Shown: piece by piece, positions 52,848 to 61,653 of the stretch | Numbering within the stretch: the stretch's first letter is position 1 | Layout: the number at the start of each line of letters is the position of its first letter | Source of the DNA: an uncultured Acetatifactor sp. | GTDB lineage: Bacteria; Bacillota; Clostridia; Lachnospirales; Lachnospiraceae | NCBI GenBank assembly: GCA_947588705.1 | Contig: CANPYT010000008.1 | Span: 1 to 63,877, forward strand | Length of the DNA stretch: 63,877 nt | Reading direction: 5' to 3' | Program-made: the position numbers and the translations under genes | Notes under the pieces: generated by a model | Database searches by the model: none | What the model was told of the DNA's origin: nothing | The model's input: the letters and a program-made list of their open reading frames with translations, nothing else

Positions 52848-52886
52848 TTTCCCAAAGGGACAAACACTTTTTAAAGGAGGGAAAAT

Positions 52887-54911
52887 ATGAAATTTCTAAT
52901 CGAAGAAGGGGCGCTTGTGTTCCACGATAAGGGGGAAATGTGCCGGATCGAGGCGTGGGGGAAGGACTCTCTCAGGGTGCGTTCCACCATGCAGGGCAAG
53001 TTTACCGGGAACGACTGGGCCCTGACGGAAAAGGTGCCGGCTTCCGACGCCAAAGTGACATTGGAAAAGCAGGATCACTGGGCCGGAGACGGAAGCATCG
53101 ATCAGCGGGAGATCGCTACTATTGTGAACGGACGTCTGAAGGCGGTGGTAAACTTTGTGGGGATCATCTCTTTCTACCGGGACGACAAGCTGATCCTCCG
53201 CGAGTATTTCCGCTCTTATGACGGAACTCTGTCCAGAGAGAGCAGATGCCTGAAGGTGATCCACCGCGAATGGAAGGGGATCATCGGCGGCAGCGAATAC
53301 TCGCTGAATGTTAAGTTTGAGAGCAACGACGGGGAGAAGCTTTTCGGTATGGGGCAGTATCAGCAGCCCTACCTGGACCTGAAGGGCTGTACGCTGGAAC
53401 TGGCCCAGCGCAATTCCCAGATTTCCGTACCTTTTGCCGTGTCTTCCCTGGGATATGGTTTCCTCTGGAATAACCCGGCGGTGGGCCATGTGACTTTCGG
53501 AAAGAATTATACGGAATGGGTGGCCCGCTCCACAAAGGAGATGGACTACTGGATCACGGCGGCTGACGGCCCGAAGCAGATCCTGGAGAATTATACGCAG
53601 GTTACCGGCCATGCGGATATGTTCCCTGAGGACCTCATGGGCTTATGGCAGTGCAAGCTTCGCTACAGGACGCAGGACGAGGTGCTTACGGTTGCCCGCC
53701 AGTATCAGAAGGAAGGCATCAAGATCGACCAGATCGTGATCGACTTTTTCCACTGGACCGTGCAGGGAGACTGGAAATTTGACAAAACCTATTGGCCGGA
53801 CCCCAAGGCGATGGTGGACGAGCTGCATTCCATGGGCATAAAGGTGATCGTTTCCGTCTGGCCCTCAGTGGACAGAAAGAGCGAAAACTTCTATCCCATG
53901 ATGGAGAAGGGGCTTCTCATCAGGACCGAGCGGGGCGCCGCCCAGACGTATGACTACCAGGGCGATTGTGTGGAGATCGACCCGTTTAATCCGGAGACGA
54001 GAAAATATGTCTGGGAAGTCTGCAAGAGGAACTACTATGATTTTGGCATAGACGCTTTCTGGCTGGATAATTCGGAGCCGGATTACGGTGTATATGATTT
54101 TGAAAATTACAGGTACTGCGACGGCCCGGCGCTTTCCATCAGCAACATTTATCCCCAGATGTACAGCAGGGTGTTTTACGATGAGATGAGCAAGCTTGAC
54201 AAGGGGCCTGTGGTAAATCTGCTGCGCTGCGCCTGGGCCGGTTCCCAGAAATACGGAAATGTGGTATGGTCCGGCGATGTGCCCAGCACATTTGAAGCTT
54301 TTGCGGATCAGGTCCAGTGCGGCCTGAACATGGGGCTTGCGGGCATTCCCTGGTGGACGACGGATATCGGCGGCTTTATGACGGATGATGTCAACGACCC
54401 GGATTTCCGGCAGCTTCTGATCCGGTGGTACCAGTTCGCGGTTTATTCCGCAGTGCTTCGTATGCACGGCGACAGAGGCCCCTACAATATTCCGGCCCTG
54501 GATGACAGAGACTGGGGCGGAGGATATCTGCATACCGGCCAGCCCAATGAACTTTGGAGCTACGGCGAGGATAATTATGCCATCATGAAAAAGTATTATG
54601 AGATCCGTATTTCCATGCATGACTATATCCGGAAGCTCTATGAGGAGGCCCATACCAACGGTTCCCCGCTGATCCGTACCATGTTCTATGAGTTCCCGGA
54701 GGACGCAAAGTGCTGGGAGCTTCAGGATCAGTATATGTTCGGAGAAAAATATCTGGTGGCTCCGATTTTCCATCTCAACCAGTTCCGGCGCCAGGTGTAT
54801 CTCCCCGCGGGGACATGGCGGCTGACCTCCACGGGAGAAACCTTCGAGGGCGGCACGGATGTGACGGTGGACGCGCCCATCGAGTACATGCCGGTATTTG
54901 AGCGGATGTAA
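52887..54911 (+). CDS. GH31 glycosidase (alpha-glucosidase/alpha-xylosidase family)
   Basis: This 674-residue enzyme has an N-terminal beta-sandwich (about 1-230) and a TIM barrel. The probable nucleophile is Asp394 in WLDNSEPDYG and the acid/base Asp464 in WSGDVPST. MGQYQQPYLDLKG and WWTTDIGGF fit the family. It removes alpha-linked sugars from oligosaccharides; the exact linkage is uncertain, with alpha-xylosidase possible because xyloglucan fits the cellobiose phosphorylase next door. There is no signal peptide. AAAGGAGG precedes ATG 52887. Confidence 0.88.
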   Translation: MKFLIEEGALVFHDKGEMCRIEAWGKDSLRVRSTMQGKFTGNDWALTEKVPASDAKVTLEKQDHWAGDGSIDQREIATIVNGRLKAVVNFVGIISFYRDDKLILREYFRSYDGTLSRESRCLKVIHREWKGIIGGSEYSLNVKFESNDGEKLFGMGQYQQPYLDLKGCTLELAQRNSQISVPFAVSSLGYGFLWNNPAVGHVTFGKNYTEWVARSTKEMDYWITAADGPKQILENYTQVTGHADMFPEDLMGLWQCKLRYRTQDEVLTVARQYQKEGIKIDQIVIDFFHWTVQGDWKFDKTYWPDPKAMVDELHSMGIKVIVSVWPSVDRKSENFYPMMEKGLLIRTERGAAQTYDYQGDCVEIDPFNPETRKYVWEVCKRNYYDFGIDAFWLDNSEPDYGVYDFENYRYCDGPALSISNIYPQMYSRVFYDEMSKLDKGPVVNLLRCAWAGSQKYGNVVWSGDVPSTFEAFADQVQCGLNMGLAGIPWWTTDIGGFMTDDVNDPDFRQLLIRWYQFAVYSAVLRMHGDRGPYNIPALDDRDWGGGYLHTGQPNELWSYGEDNYAIMKKYYEIRISMHDYIRKLYEEAHTNGSPLIRTMFYEFPEDAKCWELQDQYMFGEKYLVAPIFHLNQFRRQVYLPAGTWRLTSTGETFEGGTDVTVDAPIEYMPVFERM

Positions 54912-54945
54912 GGAACGGCAGGCGTATTTTTCCCCGGAGACAGAA

Positions 54946-55033
54946 AAAATAAATAATGGAATAAATAGGAATAAATAAAAAGAAATAAATAAAAAGGAAT
55001 AAATAGAAAGAATAGAAAGAAATAGGAATGATA
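54946..55033 (+). repeat. Purine/AT-rich low-complexity tract
   Basis: Irregular repeats of AATAAATA(A)AAAG and GGAATAAATAGAAAG run from after the GH31 stop to the tRNA-Ser terminator. Almost no C or G-C pairs occur; T occurs only within AATA. Confidence 0.8.
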
Positions 55034-55040
55034 AGAAAAA

Positions 55041-55073
55041 GCCCCCAGGCAGAAAACTGCGTGGGGGCGTAAG
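55041..55073 (-). terminator. Intrinsic terminator of tRNA-Ser
   Basis: On the minus strand GCCCCCACGCAG-TTTT-CTGCCTGGGGGC is followed by TTTTTC. The stem is 12 pairs with one mismatch. It may also end GH31 transcripts in the other direction. Confidence 0.9.
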
Positions 55074-55080
55074 TTTCTAG

Positions 55081-55167
55081 CGGAGAGTGTGGGATTCGAA
55101 CCCACGTGCCCGGAATGGACAACCGCATTTCGAGTGCGGCTCGTTACGACCACTTCGATAACTCTCC
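55081..55167 (-). tRNA. tRNA-Ser (anticodon CGA)
   Basis: The 87-base minus-strand sequence folds with acceptor GGAGAGT/ACTCTCC, a long variable arm typical of tRNA-Ser, and the anticodon loop CTCGAAA (anticodon CGA at 55130-55132). The T arm is GTGGG-TTCGAAT-CCCAC and the discriminator is G at 55081. It is followed by a strong terminator. Confidence 0.96.
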
Positions 55168-55194
55168 GTGTTTAGCAGGTGTCCTAACTCTCTT

Positions 55195-55223
55195 ATTTTA
55201 TCGGAAAAAAGTTCTCTTTGCAA
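55195..55223 (-). promoter_or_regulatory. Promoter of tRNA-Ser
   Basis: On the minus strand TTGCAA (55223-55218) and TAAAAT (55200-55195) are separated by 17 bases. Confidence 0.7.
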
Positions 55224-55261
55224 GACTAACCTTTAAAATCATGAAAAATATTTTTCTCAAG

Positions 55262-55290
55262 TTGTGTACTGGCCCGGAATAGGTTATAAT
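55262..55290 (+). promoter_or_regulatory. Promoter of phosphofructokinase
   Basis: TTGTGT and TATAAT are separated by 17 bases, about 84 bases before the start codon. Confidence 0.75.
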
Positions 55291-55373
55291 GTAAGAAGTC
55301 GTGAACGGGGAAACCGGCAGGTGAGCCGGGCATCCCAGAACCTTATAGCCCATACGGCGGAATGGAGGAACAC

Positions 55374-56447
55374 ATGAAGAGAATCGGAATGTTGACCAGC
55401 GGGGGAGACTGTCAGGCCCTGAATGCGGCCATGAGAGGCGTTGTAAAAACCCTTGACAACAGCAAAGAAGAAGTAGAGATCTACGGTTTCCTGGACGGTT
55501 ACAGAGGTCTGATCTACGGGAAATTCCAGATGCTGACCGGCAAGGATTTTTCGGGGATCCTGACCAAGGGGGGAACGATTCTTGGCACTTCCCGCACTCC
55601 TTTTAAGACCATTAACGATCCTGACGAGAATGGCCTGAACAAGGTGGAAGCCATGAAGCAGAATTATTACAAGCTTCAGCTTGACTGCCTCGTGATCCTT
55701 GGGGGAAACGGAACGCACAAGACGGCGAACCTGCTTCGGGAAGAGGGGCTGAACATTGTGACGCTTCCCAAAACCATAGATAATGATCTTTGGGGCACCG
55801 ATATGACATTTGGATTCCAGAGTGCCGTGGACATAGCAACAGAAGCCATCGACTGCATCCATACCACTGCCGCTTCCCATGGCCGTGTATTTATTGTAGA
55901 AATCATGGGCCATAAGGTTGGCTGGCTTCCCCTGAATGCCGGAATGGCAGGCGGGGCGGATATCATTCTCGTTCCGGAGATCCCTTATGATATTGATAAG
56001 GTCATCGATAAGATCGAAGAGAGGGACCGGAAGGGCAGCCGGTTCACCATTATTGCCGTGGCGGAAGGCGCTATATCCAAAGAGGACGCCAAGCTGTCCA
56101 AAAAGGACTATAAGAAAAAGCTGGAGAAGCGCACAGCGCCATCCGTATCTTATGAAATTGCGGCGGAGATTCAGAGAAAGACCGGCAGGGAAGTGCGCGT
56201 CACGGTTCCGGGCCATGTGCAGCGCGGCGGCAGCCCCTGCCCTTATGACCGGGTATTTGCAAGCCGGCTGGGATCTGAGGCGGGCAAGCTGATTCTGGAG
56301 GGACAGTACGGCTTTATGGTGGGCTATAAGAATCGTGAGATCGTCAGAGTCCCTCTTGAAGATGTCGCCGGAAAACTCAAGATGCTGGATCCTGACGCTT
56401 CCATCGTGAAAGAGGCAAAGCTGTTGGGCATCTGTTTTGGCGATTAA
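55374..56447 (+). CDS. 6-phosphofructokinase
   Basis: This 357-residue enzyme phosphorylates fructose 6-phosphate. It starts IGMLTSGGDCQALNAAMRG, with the nucleotide loop LGGNGTHKTA (Gly113, equivalent to E. coli position 104) and PKTIDND (Lys133, equivalent to 124). Gly at 104 is typical of ATP-dependent enzymes, while Lys at 124 is typical of PPi-dependent ones; mixed forms are known and use ATP. ATG 55374 is preceded by GGAGG. GHVQRGGSP and MGHKVGWL are also present. Confidence 0.9.
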   Translation: MKRIGMLTSGGDCQALNAAMRGVVKTLDNSKEEVEIYGFLDGYRGLIYGKFQMLTGKDFSGILTKGGTILGTSRTPFKTINDPDENGLNKVEAMKQNYYKLQLDCLVILGGNGTHKTANLLREEGLNIVTLPKTIDNDLWGTDMTFGFQSAVDIATEAIDCIHTTAASHGRVFIVEIMGHKVGWLPLNAGMAGGADIILVPEIPYDIDKVIDKIEERDRKGSRFTIIAVAEGAISKEDAKLSKKDYKKKLEKRTAPSVSYEIAAEIQRKTGREVRVTVPGHVQRGGSPCPYDRVFASRLGSEAGKLILEGQYGFMVGYKNREIVRVPLEDVAGKLKMLDPDASIVKEAKLLGICFGD

Positions 56448-56517
56448 CCAAATGCCCCGCGGCCAAATGGACGTGCGGGAATAAAAACGGCAGGGATGAT
56501 TTGTCAGGAGCGATAGT

Positions 56518-58083
56518 ATGTCTTACACGGCCTTATACAGGAAATTTCGCCCCGACACGTTTGCGGACGTGAAGGGGCAGGATCATATTGTGACCACTCT
56601 GAAAAACCAGCTGAAGGCAAACCGTATCGGACACGCCTACCTGTTTACCGGCACCCGGGGAACGGGAAAGACCACGGTGGCCAAGATTTTTGCCCGGATG
56701 GTGAATTGCGAGGAACCGACGGAGGACGGGCCCTGCGGCCAATGCCGCAGCTGCCGGGCGATTGCGGCAGGGGCAAGTATGAACGTCATAGAGATCGACG
56801 CGGCGTCCAACAATGGCGTGGACAATATTCGCGAGATCGTGGAGGAAGTCTCCTACTCTCCGGCGGAGGGGAAATACAAGGTTTATATCATAGACGAAGT
56901 CCATATGCTTTCCATAGGGGCGTTTAACGCGCTGCTCAAAACCCTGGAAGAACCTCCTTCCTACGTGATCTTTATCCTTGCGACTACGGAGGTGCACAAG
57001 CTGCCTGTGACGATCCTGTCCCGGTGCCAAAGGTATGATTTCAAGCGTATTTCTATAGATACCATTGTCGGCAGGATGCAGGAGCTGATCGACACCGAGA
57101 AGGTGCAGGTGGAGGAAAAGGCCCTGCGCTATATTGCCAAGACGGCGGACGGGTCCATGAGGGATGCTTTGAGCCTTTTGGATCAATGTATTGCTTTTCA
57201 TCTTGGCCGGGAGCTGACTTATGACAAGGTCCTGGAAGTGTTGGGAGCGGTGGATACGGAGGTATTCAGCCGGCTTTTGCGGAATGTCCTGGAAAGGGAT
57301 GCGCTTGGGTGCATACAGCTTCTGGAGGAGATTGTCATGCAGGGCAGGGAACTGACCCAGTTTGTGACGGACTTCGCCTGGTACCTGCGGAACCTGATGC
57401 TGGTCCAGGCGTCTGACGATCTGGAGGATGTGATCGATATGTCCACAGATAACCTGAAACGCCTGAAAGAAGAGGCACAATTGGCGGATATGGATCAAAT
57501 TGTGCGTTATATTCGGATCTTTTCCGAGCTGTCCGGCCAGATTCGGTATGCCTCGCAGAAGAGGATCCTCGTGGAGATCGCGCTTATCAAGCTCTGCAGG
57601 CCGGAGATGGAGACGGATCAGGAGGCGGTGCTGGACCGCCTGCGGCAGGTGGAAGATAAAGTAGAAAACGGCGTCGTTGTGACGGCGGCACCCGGAGCGG
57701 CCCAACAGCCCGGCATGGGCCCGGAGGCGGCAAAAAAGAAGCCGGAGCTGGCAAAGGCGGTGCCGGAAGAAGTGCGGCAGGTTGTGGCAAAATGGCAGGC
57801 TATTGTAGGAAGCGCGGACAATCCCATGCGGGTCTACCTGCGCTCCGCAAAACTGAGCCTGGGAAATGACAACAAGCTGATCGTAGCGCTGGAGGACGGT
57901 GTGGCGTCGGATTACTTTGCGCAACACCAGGAGAACAGGGAGCAGCTGGAAACGCTTCTTGCGGATTTCACCGGCCGCCAGATCGAAGTGGCGTTTCAGC
58001 CGATAAAGGGGCAGCAGGATTTTGAGGAGAACTACGTAGATCTCACGAAAGTCGTTCAGATGGAGATCGAGGAAGAGGAATAA
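56518..58083 (+). CDS. dnaX: DNA polymerase III gamma/tau subunit
   Basis: This 521-residue AAA+ clamp-loader ATPase has Walker A GTRGTGKTTVAKI, a zinc module (CGQCRSC), EIDAASNNGVDNIREI, and IIDEVHMLSIGAFNALLKTLEEPP with SRC. The C-terminal tau-like part (about 380-521) includes a Pro/Ala linker. The start ATG is preceded by CAGGAGCGATAGT. ybaB and recR follow in the conserved dnaX-yaaK-recR order. No frameshift slippery site was noticed. Confidence 0.95.
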   Translation: MSYTALYRKFRPDTFADVKGQDHIVTTLKNQLKANRIGHAYLFTGTRGTGKTTVAKIFARMVNCEEPTEDGPCGQCRSCRAIAAGASMNVIEIDAASNNGVDNIREIVEEVSYSPAEGKYKVYIIDEVHMLSIGAFNALLKTLEEPPSYVIFILATTEVHKLPVTILSRCQRYDFKRISIDTIVGRMQELIDTEKVQVEEKALRYIAKTADGSMRDALSLLDQCIAFHLGRELTYDKVLEVLGAVDTEVFSRLLRNVLERDALGCIQLLEEIVMQGRELTQFVTDFAWYLRNLMLVQASDDLEDVIDMSTDNLKRLKEEAQLADMDQIVRYIRIFSELSGQIRYASQKRILVEIALIKLCRPEMETDQEAVLDRLRQVEDKVENGVVVTAAPGAAQQPGMGPEAAKKKPELAKAVPEEVRQVVAKWQAIVGSADNPMRVYLRSAKLSLGNDNKLIVALEDGVASDYFAQHQENREQLETLLADFTGRQIEVAFQPIKGQQDFEENYVDLTKVVQMEIEEEE

Positions 58084-58121
58084 AAAGAGGCCGCACAGGC
58101 GGCAGAAAGCGAGGAAACAGT

Positions 58122-58475
58122 ATGGCAAAGCGAGGTGGATTTCCCGCCGGCGGAATGCCCGGAAATATGAGCAATCTGATGAAGCAGGCGCAGCGTATGC
58201 AGCGTCAGATGGAGGAAGGGCAGAAAGAGTTGGAGACCAAGGAATTTACGGCGGCGGCAGGCGGCGGCGCCGTGGAGGTGACGGTAAACGGCAAAAAGGA
58301 GATCCTGGGTGTGAAACTGTCGGAAGAGGTTGTGGATCCCGAAGACGTTGAAATGCTGCAGGATCTGATCGTGGCCGCGACCAACGAGGCGCTGCGGAAA
58401 GCCGAGGAGGCCAGCGCGGATCTGATGGGCCGGATGACCGGCGGCCTGGGCGGCCTGGGAGGGCTGACCTTCTGA
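58122..58475 (+). CDS. YbaB/EbfC family nucleoid-associated protein
   Basis: This 117-residue protein has the conserved core [61 protein letters not shown], and a Gly-rich C-terminus. It binds DNA as a dimer and is always placed between dnaX and recR in Firmicutes. Its TGA stop overlaps the recR start by one base. Confidence 0.95.
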   Translation: MAKRGGFPAGGMPGNMSNLMKQAQRMQRQMEEGQKELETKEFTAAAGGGAVEVTVNGKKEILGVKLSEEVVDPEDVEMLQDLIVAATNEALRKAEEASADLMGRMTGGLGGLGGLTF

Positions 58476-59071
58476 TGGATCTTTACAGTGGACATATCAA
58501 CAAACTGATCGAGGAGCTGGCGGCGCTGCCCGGAATTGGCAGCAAGTCGGCCCAAAGGTTGGCATTCTACCTGATCAATATGCCCCAGGACAGGGTAAAA
58601 CGGCTGGCGGATTCCATTTTGGAGGCAAAAGAGAATGTGCGTTACTGCAGGGAGTGCTATACTTTGACGGACAATGAGATCTGTCCGGTGTGTGCCAACA
58701 AAAAACGTGACCACAAGACGATCATGGTGGTAGAGAACACGCGTGACCTGGCGGCTTACGAAAAAACCGGCAGATATGAAGGAGTCTACCATGTGCTTCA
58801 CGGGGCAATCTCGCCGATGCTGGGGATCGGCCCTGGCGATATTAAGCTGAAAGAGCTGATCGAGCGGTTGGAAGGAGACGTAAAAGAAGTCATTATTGCC
58901 ACAAACTCCAGCCTGGAGGGAGAGACGACGGCCATGTACATCAGCAAAATGATCAAACCGACAGGGATCCGGGTGACCCGGATCGCCAGCGGCGTGCCGG
59001 TGGGCGGAGACCTGGAATATATTGACGAAGTGACGCTTCTCCGTGCGCTGGAGGGGCGGGTAGAGCTATAA
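58475..59071 (+). CDS. recR: Recombination mediator RecR
   Basis: This 198-residue protein has the N-terminal helix-hairpin-helix ([23 protein letters not shown]), a C4 zinc finger ([16 protein letters not shown]) and a Toprim domain ([18 protein letters not shown]). It helps load RecA with RecF and RecO. The ATG overlaps the previous stop, giving translational coupling. Confidence 0.96.
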   Translation: MDLYSGHINKLIEELAALPGIGSKSAQRLAFYLINMPQDRVKRLADSILEAKENVRYCRECYTLTDNEICPVCANKKRDHKTIMVVENTRDLAAYEKTGRYEGVYHVLHGAISPMLGIGPGDIKLKELIERLEGDVKEVIIATNSSLEGETTAMYISKMIKPTGIRVTRIASGVPVGGDLEYIDEVTLLRALEGRVEL

Positions 59072-59104
59072 AGGGCTGCGGAAGGCAGCAGAAAAGAGGA
59101 AAAG

Positions 59105-60145
59105 ATGGCAGTAGAAAAAAGTGTGTTCGGGAAGTATCCCGACGGAAGGGATATCATGCTGTATACCATTTCCAACGGCAGGGGAATGCAGGCGGCTGTC
59201 TCCAATCTGGGGGCGGCGCTGGCAAAGCTGCTGGTGCCGGATGGAAATAACAGGACCGCGGATGTGGTCCTGGGGTATGACAGGGGCGAGGATTATCTGA
59301 AGAACGGCTGCTTTTTTGGAGTGGTTATCGGCCCAAGCGCAAACCGTATCGGAAATGCCGCTTTTGAGCTGGACGGCGTGACCTATCATATCGATGTGAA
59401 TGACGGCGTCAATAATCTTCACAGCCATATGGAAAAAGGCTATCATAAGCTCCTTTGGAATGCGGAGATGGGTGACAATAGTGTCACTTTTACGCTGGAA
59501 GATACGGACGGCAATCTGGGCTTCCCGGGAAATAAGAAGGTGTCCGTTACTTATTCCCTGGATGAGGAGAACGGGCTTCGGCTGCATTACCACGGAAGCA
59601 GTGACAAGCGCACTGTGTTGAACCTGACAAATCATACCTATTTCAACCTGGACGGGCATGATAGCGGGAAAATATTGGATCATGAGCTATGGCTTGGCGC
59701 TTCCAGGTATACCCCGGCAGGGCCCGGCTCTATCCCCACGGGAGATGTGACAGAAGTGTCAGGGAGCCCCATGGATTTTACCAACGCTAAGAAGGTCGGC
59801 CGGGATATTGGAGCCGATACCGAACAGCTTCGCATTGGTAATGGATACGATCACAACTGGGTCATCGATGGCTGGGACGGTACCCTGCGCCACTTTGCGA
59901 CGGTGAAGGCGCCTGTGAGCGGAAGGGTGATGAAAGCTTATACTACCTTGCCGGGGGTACAGTTCTATGCGGGTAATTCGATCAGCCGTCAGACGGGCAA
60001 GGATAATGCTGTCTATGATTCGCGCCAGGGGCTGTGCCTGGAGACGCAATATTTCCCCGATTCGGCCAATAAGCCTCAGTTCCCGTCCTGTATTTTCGGC
60101 GGTGGGAGGGAATACGATTCCGTGACCGTGTACCGGTTTGAATAA
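59105..60145 (+). CDS. galM: Aldose 1-epimerase (galactose mutarotase)
   Basis: This 346-residue protein has the mutarotase motifs: GPSANRIGNAAFELDG, NNLHSHMEKGYHK (His), NLTNHTYFNLDGHD (His) and GLCLETQYFPDSAN (Glu). It interconverts alpha and beta sugars, useful after phosphorolysis. AGAGGAAAAG precedes ATG 59105. It is 33 bases after recR and probably in the same transcript. Confidence 0.92.
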   Translation: MAVEKSVFGKYPDGRDIMLYTISNGRGMQAAVSNLGAALAKLLVPDGNNRTADVVLGYDRGEDYLKNGCFFGVVIGPSANRIGNAAFELDGVTYHIDVNDGVNNLHSHMEKGYHKLLWNAEMGDNSVTFTLEDTDGNLGFPGNKKVSVTYSLDEENGLRLHYHGSSDKRTVLNLTNHTYFNLDGHDSGKILDHELWLGASRYTPAGPGSIPTGDVTEVSGSPMDFTNAKKVGRDIGADTEQLRIGNGYDHNWVIDGWDGTLRHFATVKAPVSGRVMKAYTTLPGVQFYAGNSISRQTGKDNAVYDSRQGLCLETQYFPDSANKPQFPSCIFGGGREYDSVTVYRFE

Positions 60146-60269
60146 AAAGCAGAGCGGGCCGCTGCCGCAAACATTGTCGAAAGTTTTTGGGGGTCAGCGC
60201 GACAAAGAATGATAAAATACCTCGCATACCGATGTTATGATGAAATAAAACGGTATGGGAGGTGTTTTT

Positions 60270-61595
60270 ATGGAATTACCTAAGAATATTACACAGGTCG
60301 GCGAGCCGGATCGCAGCTGCAAGATATACGTGGAAGATTACGTGATGTCATACATTAAGCAGCTAAATCGCAACGCTGGGGATAAGGAAATGGCGGTGGG
60401 GCTGTATGGCATCCGGAAGCAGGAAGACGGTGTGACATATCTGTTTTTTTACGGGGCCTGCCGGCTGAACTTCCTTCAGAGGGAAAGCCGACATCTGTCA
60501 CAGGCCGTACAGCAGGAAGCGGAAGAGGTGCGGCGGAAATATTTCTCACAGTATTTTTTCCTGGGCTATCGCATACTGAACGGCGAGATGGTGGAAGGGT
60601 TTCATATCTGCGAGCAGGGAGTGTGCAGGTACATAGAAGGATATGCGCAGTTCTATGAAAAAAATGACAGTATGCTTGCGTTTATGCTGGAAGACCGGAA
60701 AGAGGCCGTGCAGCCGGAGGAGTTCCATCAGGAAAAATATGATGAGGTAAAGAAACGCCAGGAGGAAAGGAGACAGCAAAACGAGGGGCAGGCAGGACAT
60801 GCCAGGCTTCTGTCGTTTGGTATAAAGCGCTGGGAGGCACAGAAAACAAAATTTGCAAAGAACGCGGAAAAGGCATTGGAAAAACCTTCCGCCGAAACAG
60901 CGAAAAAAAACGCGGAAAATCCTTCGGAAAGAATACCCGAAAAAAGTTTCCGGCATATGAAATACGCGGCTGCTTCTGTCTTTGTCCTGCTGTTTGTGGC
61001 CGGTTTTGCCACTTTGAACAGCGATGGAACGCTGGACAACCTTCGGGCCGGTTTTTATGAAATGATTGAGCAGATGAATACGCAGCAGCTGCCGGATACC
61101 ATGGAGGTGGCAAATAATTCTGCCCAGGCGGGCAGTGTTGTGACAGAGGACAAGCTGACGGAGGCCCTGCTGCAGGAAAACGCGGAGGCCGCACAGGTGG
61201 TGGAAAGCGGCATGAATGGTAATGGGGAAGATAGTGACGCTGGAGAGCCAACATTGGAACCGGCTTCCGATCCTGCATTGGAAGCGACGCCGGAACCGGT
61301 TTCCAGCCCTGCCCCAGATCCGACGCCGGAACCGGCCGATGAACAGGCACAGGAACAGCCTGCCTCTGAACCTACGCCTGAGCCCACCGTTGCGCCTACG
61401 CCTGAACCCACTGTTGAACCTACGCCTGAACCTACCGCCGAGCCGGTCTCTTACACGATCCGGCGCGGAGATACTCTGATCGGGATCTGTCTGGCGCAAT
61501 ACGGAAGCGACGAGATGGTTGCTGAGGTTTGTAATTTTAACGGAATCGTGGATCCGGACGATATTAAGGAGGGGCAGAAAATTTTATTACCATAG
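60270..61595 (+). CDS. LysM-domain envelope protein with Pro/Thr/Glu repeats
   Basis: This 441-residue protein has an N-terminal domain (about 1-160) of unknown fold beginning MELPKNITQVGEPDRSCKIYVEDYVMSYI, a Lys/Glu-rich region, one transmembrane segment (about 233-252), an outside Pro/Thr/Glu-rich stalk (about 320-395; repeats of PTPEPT) and a C-terminal LysM (about 398-441: YTIRRGDTLIGICLAQYG...). LysM binds peptidoglycan. The topology places the N-terminal domain inside and LysM outside. GGGAGG precedes ATG 60270. The next two genes are tightly linked. Confidence 0.8.
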   Translation: MELPKNITQVGEPDRSCKIYVEDYVMSYIKQLNRNAGDKEMAVGLYGIRKQEDGVTYLFFYGACRLNFLQRESRHLSQAVQQEAEEVRRKYFSQYFFLGYRILNGEMVEGFHICEQGVCRYIEGYAQFYEKNDSMLAFMLEDRKEAVQPEEFHQEKYDEVKKRQEERRQQNEGQAGHARLLSFGIKRWEAQKTKFAKNAEKALEKPSAETAKKNAENPSERIPEKSFRHMKYAAASVFVLLFVAGFATLNSDGTLDNLRAGFYEMIEQMNTQQLPDTMEVANNSAQAGSVVTEDKLTEALLQENAEAAQVVESGMNGNGEDSDAGEPTLEPASDPALEATPEPVSSPAPDPTPEPADEQAQEQPASEPTPEPTVAPTPEPTVEPTPEPTAEPVSYTIRRGDTLIGICLAQYGSDEMVAEVCNFNGIVDPDDIKEGQKILLP

Positions 61596-61653
61596 AGGAG
61601 CGATCTGTGGTATACTGTCCGGGAAGAGGTTATCATGTGGATTCGGAGGAACC

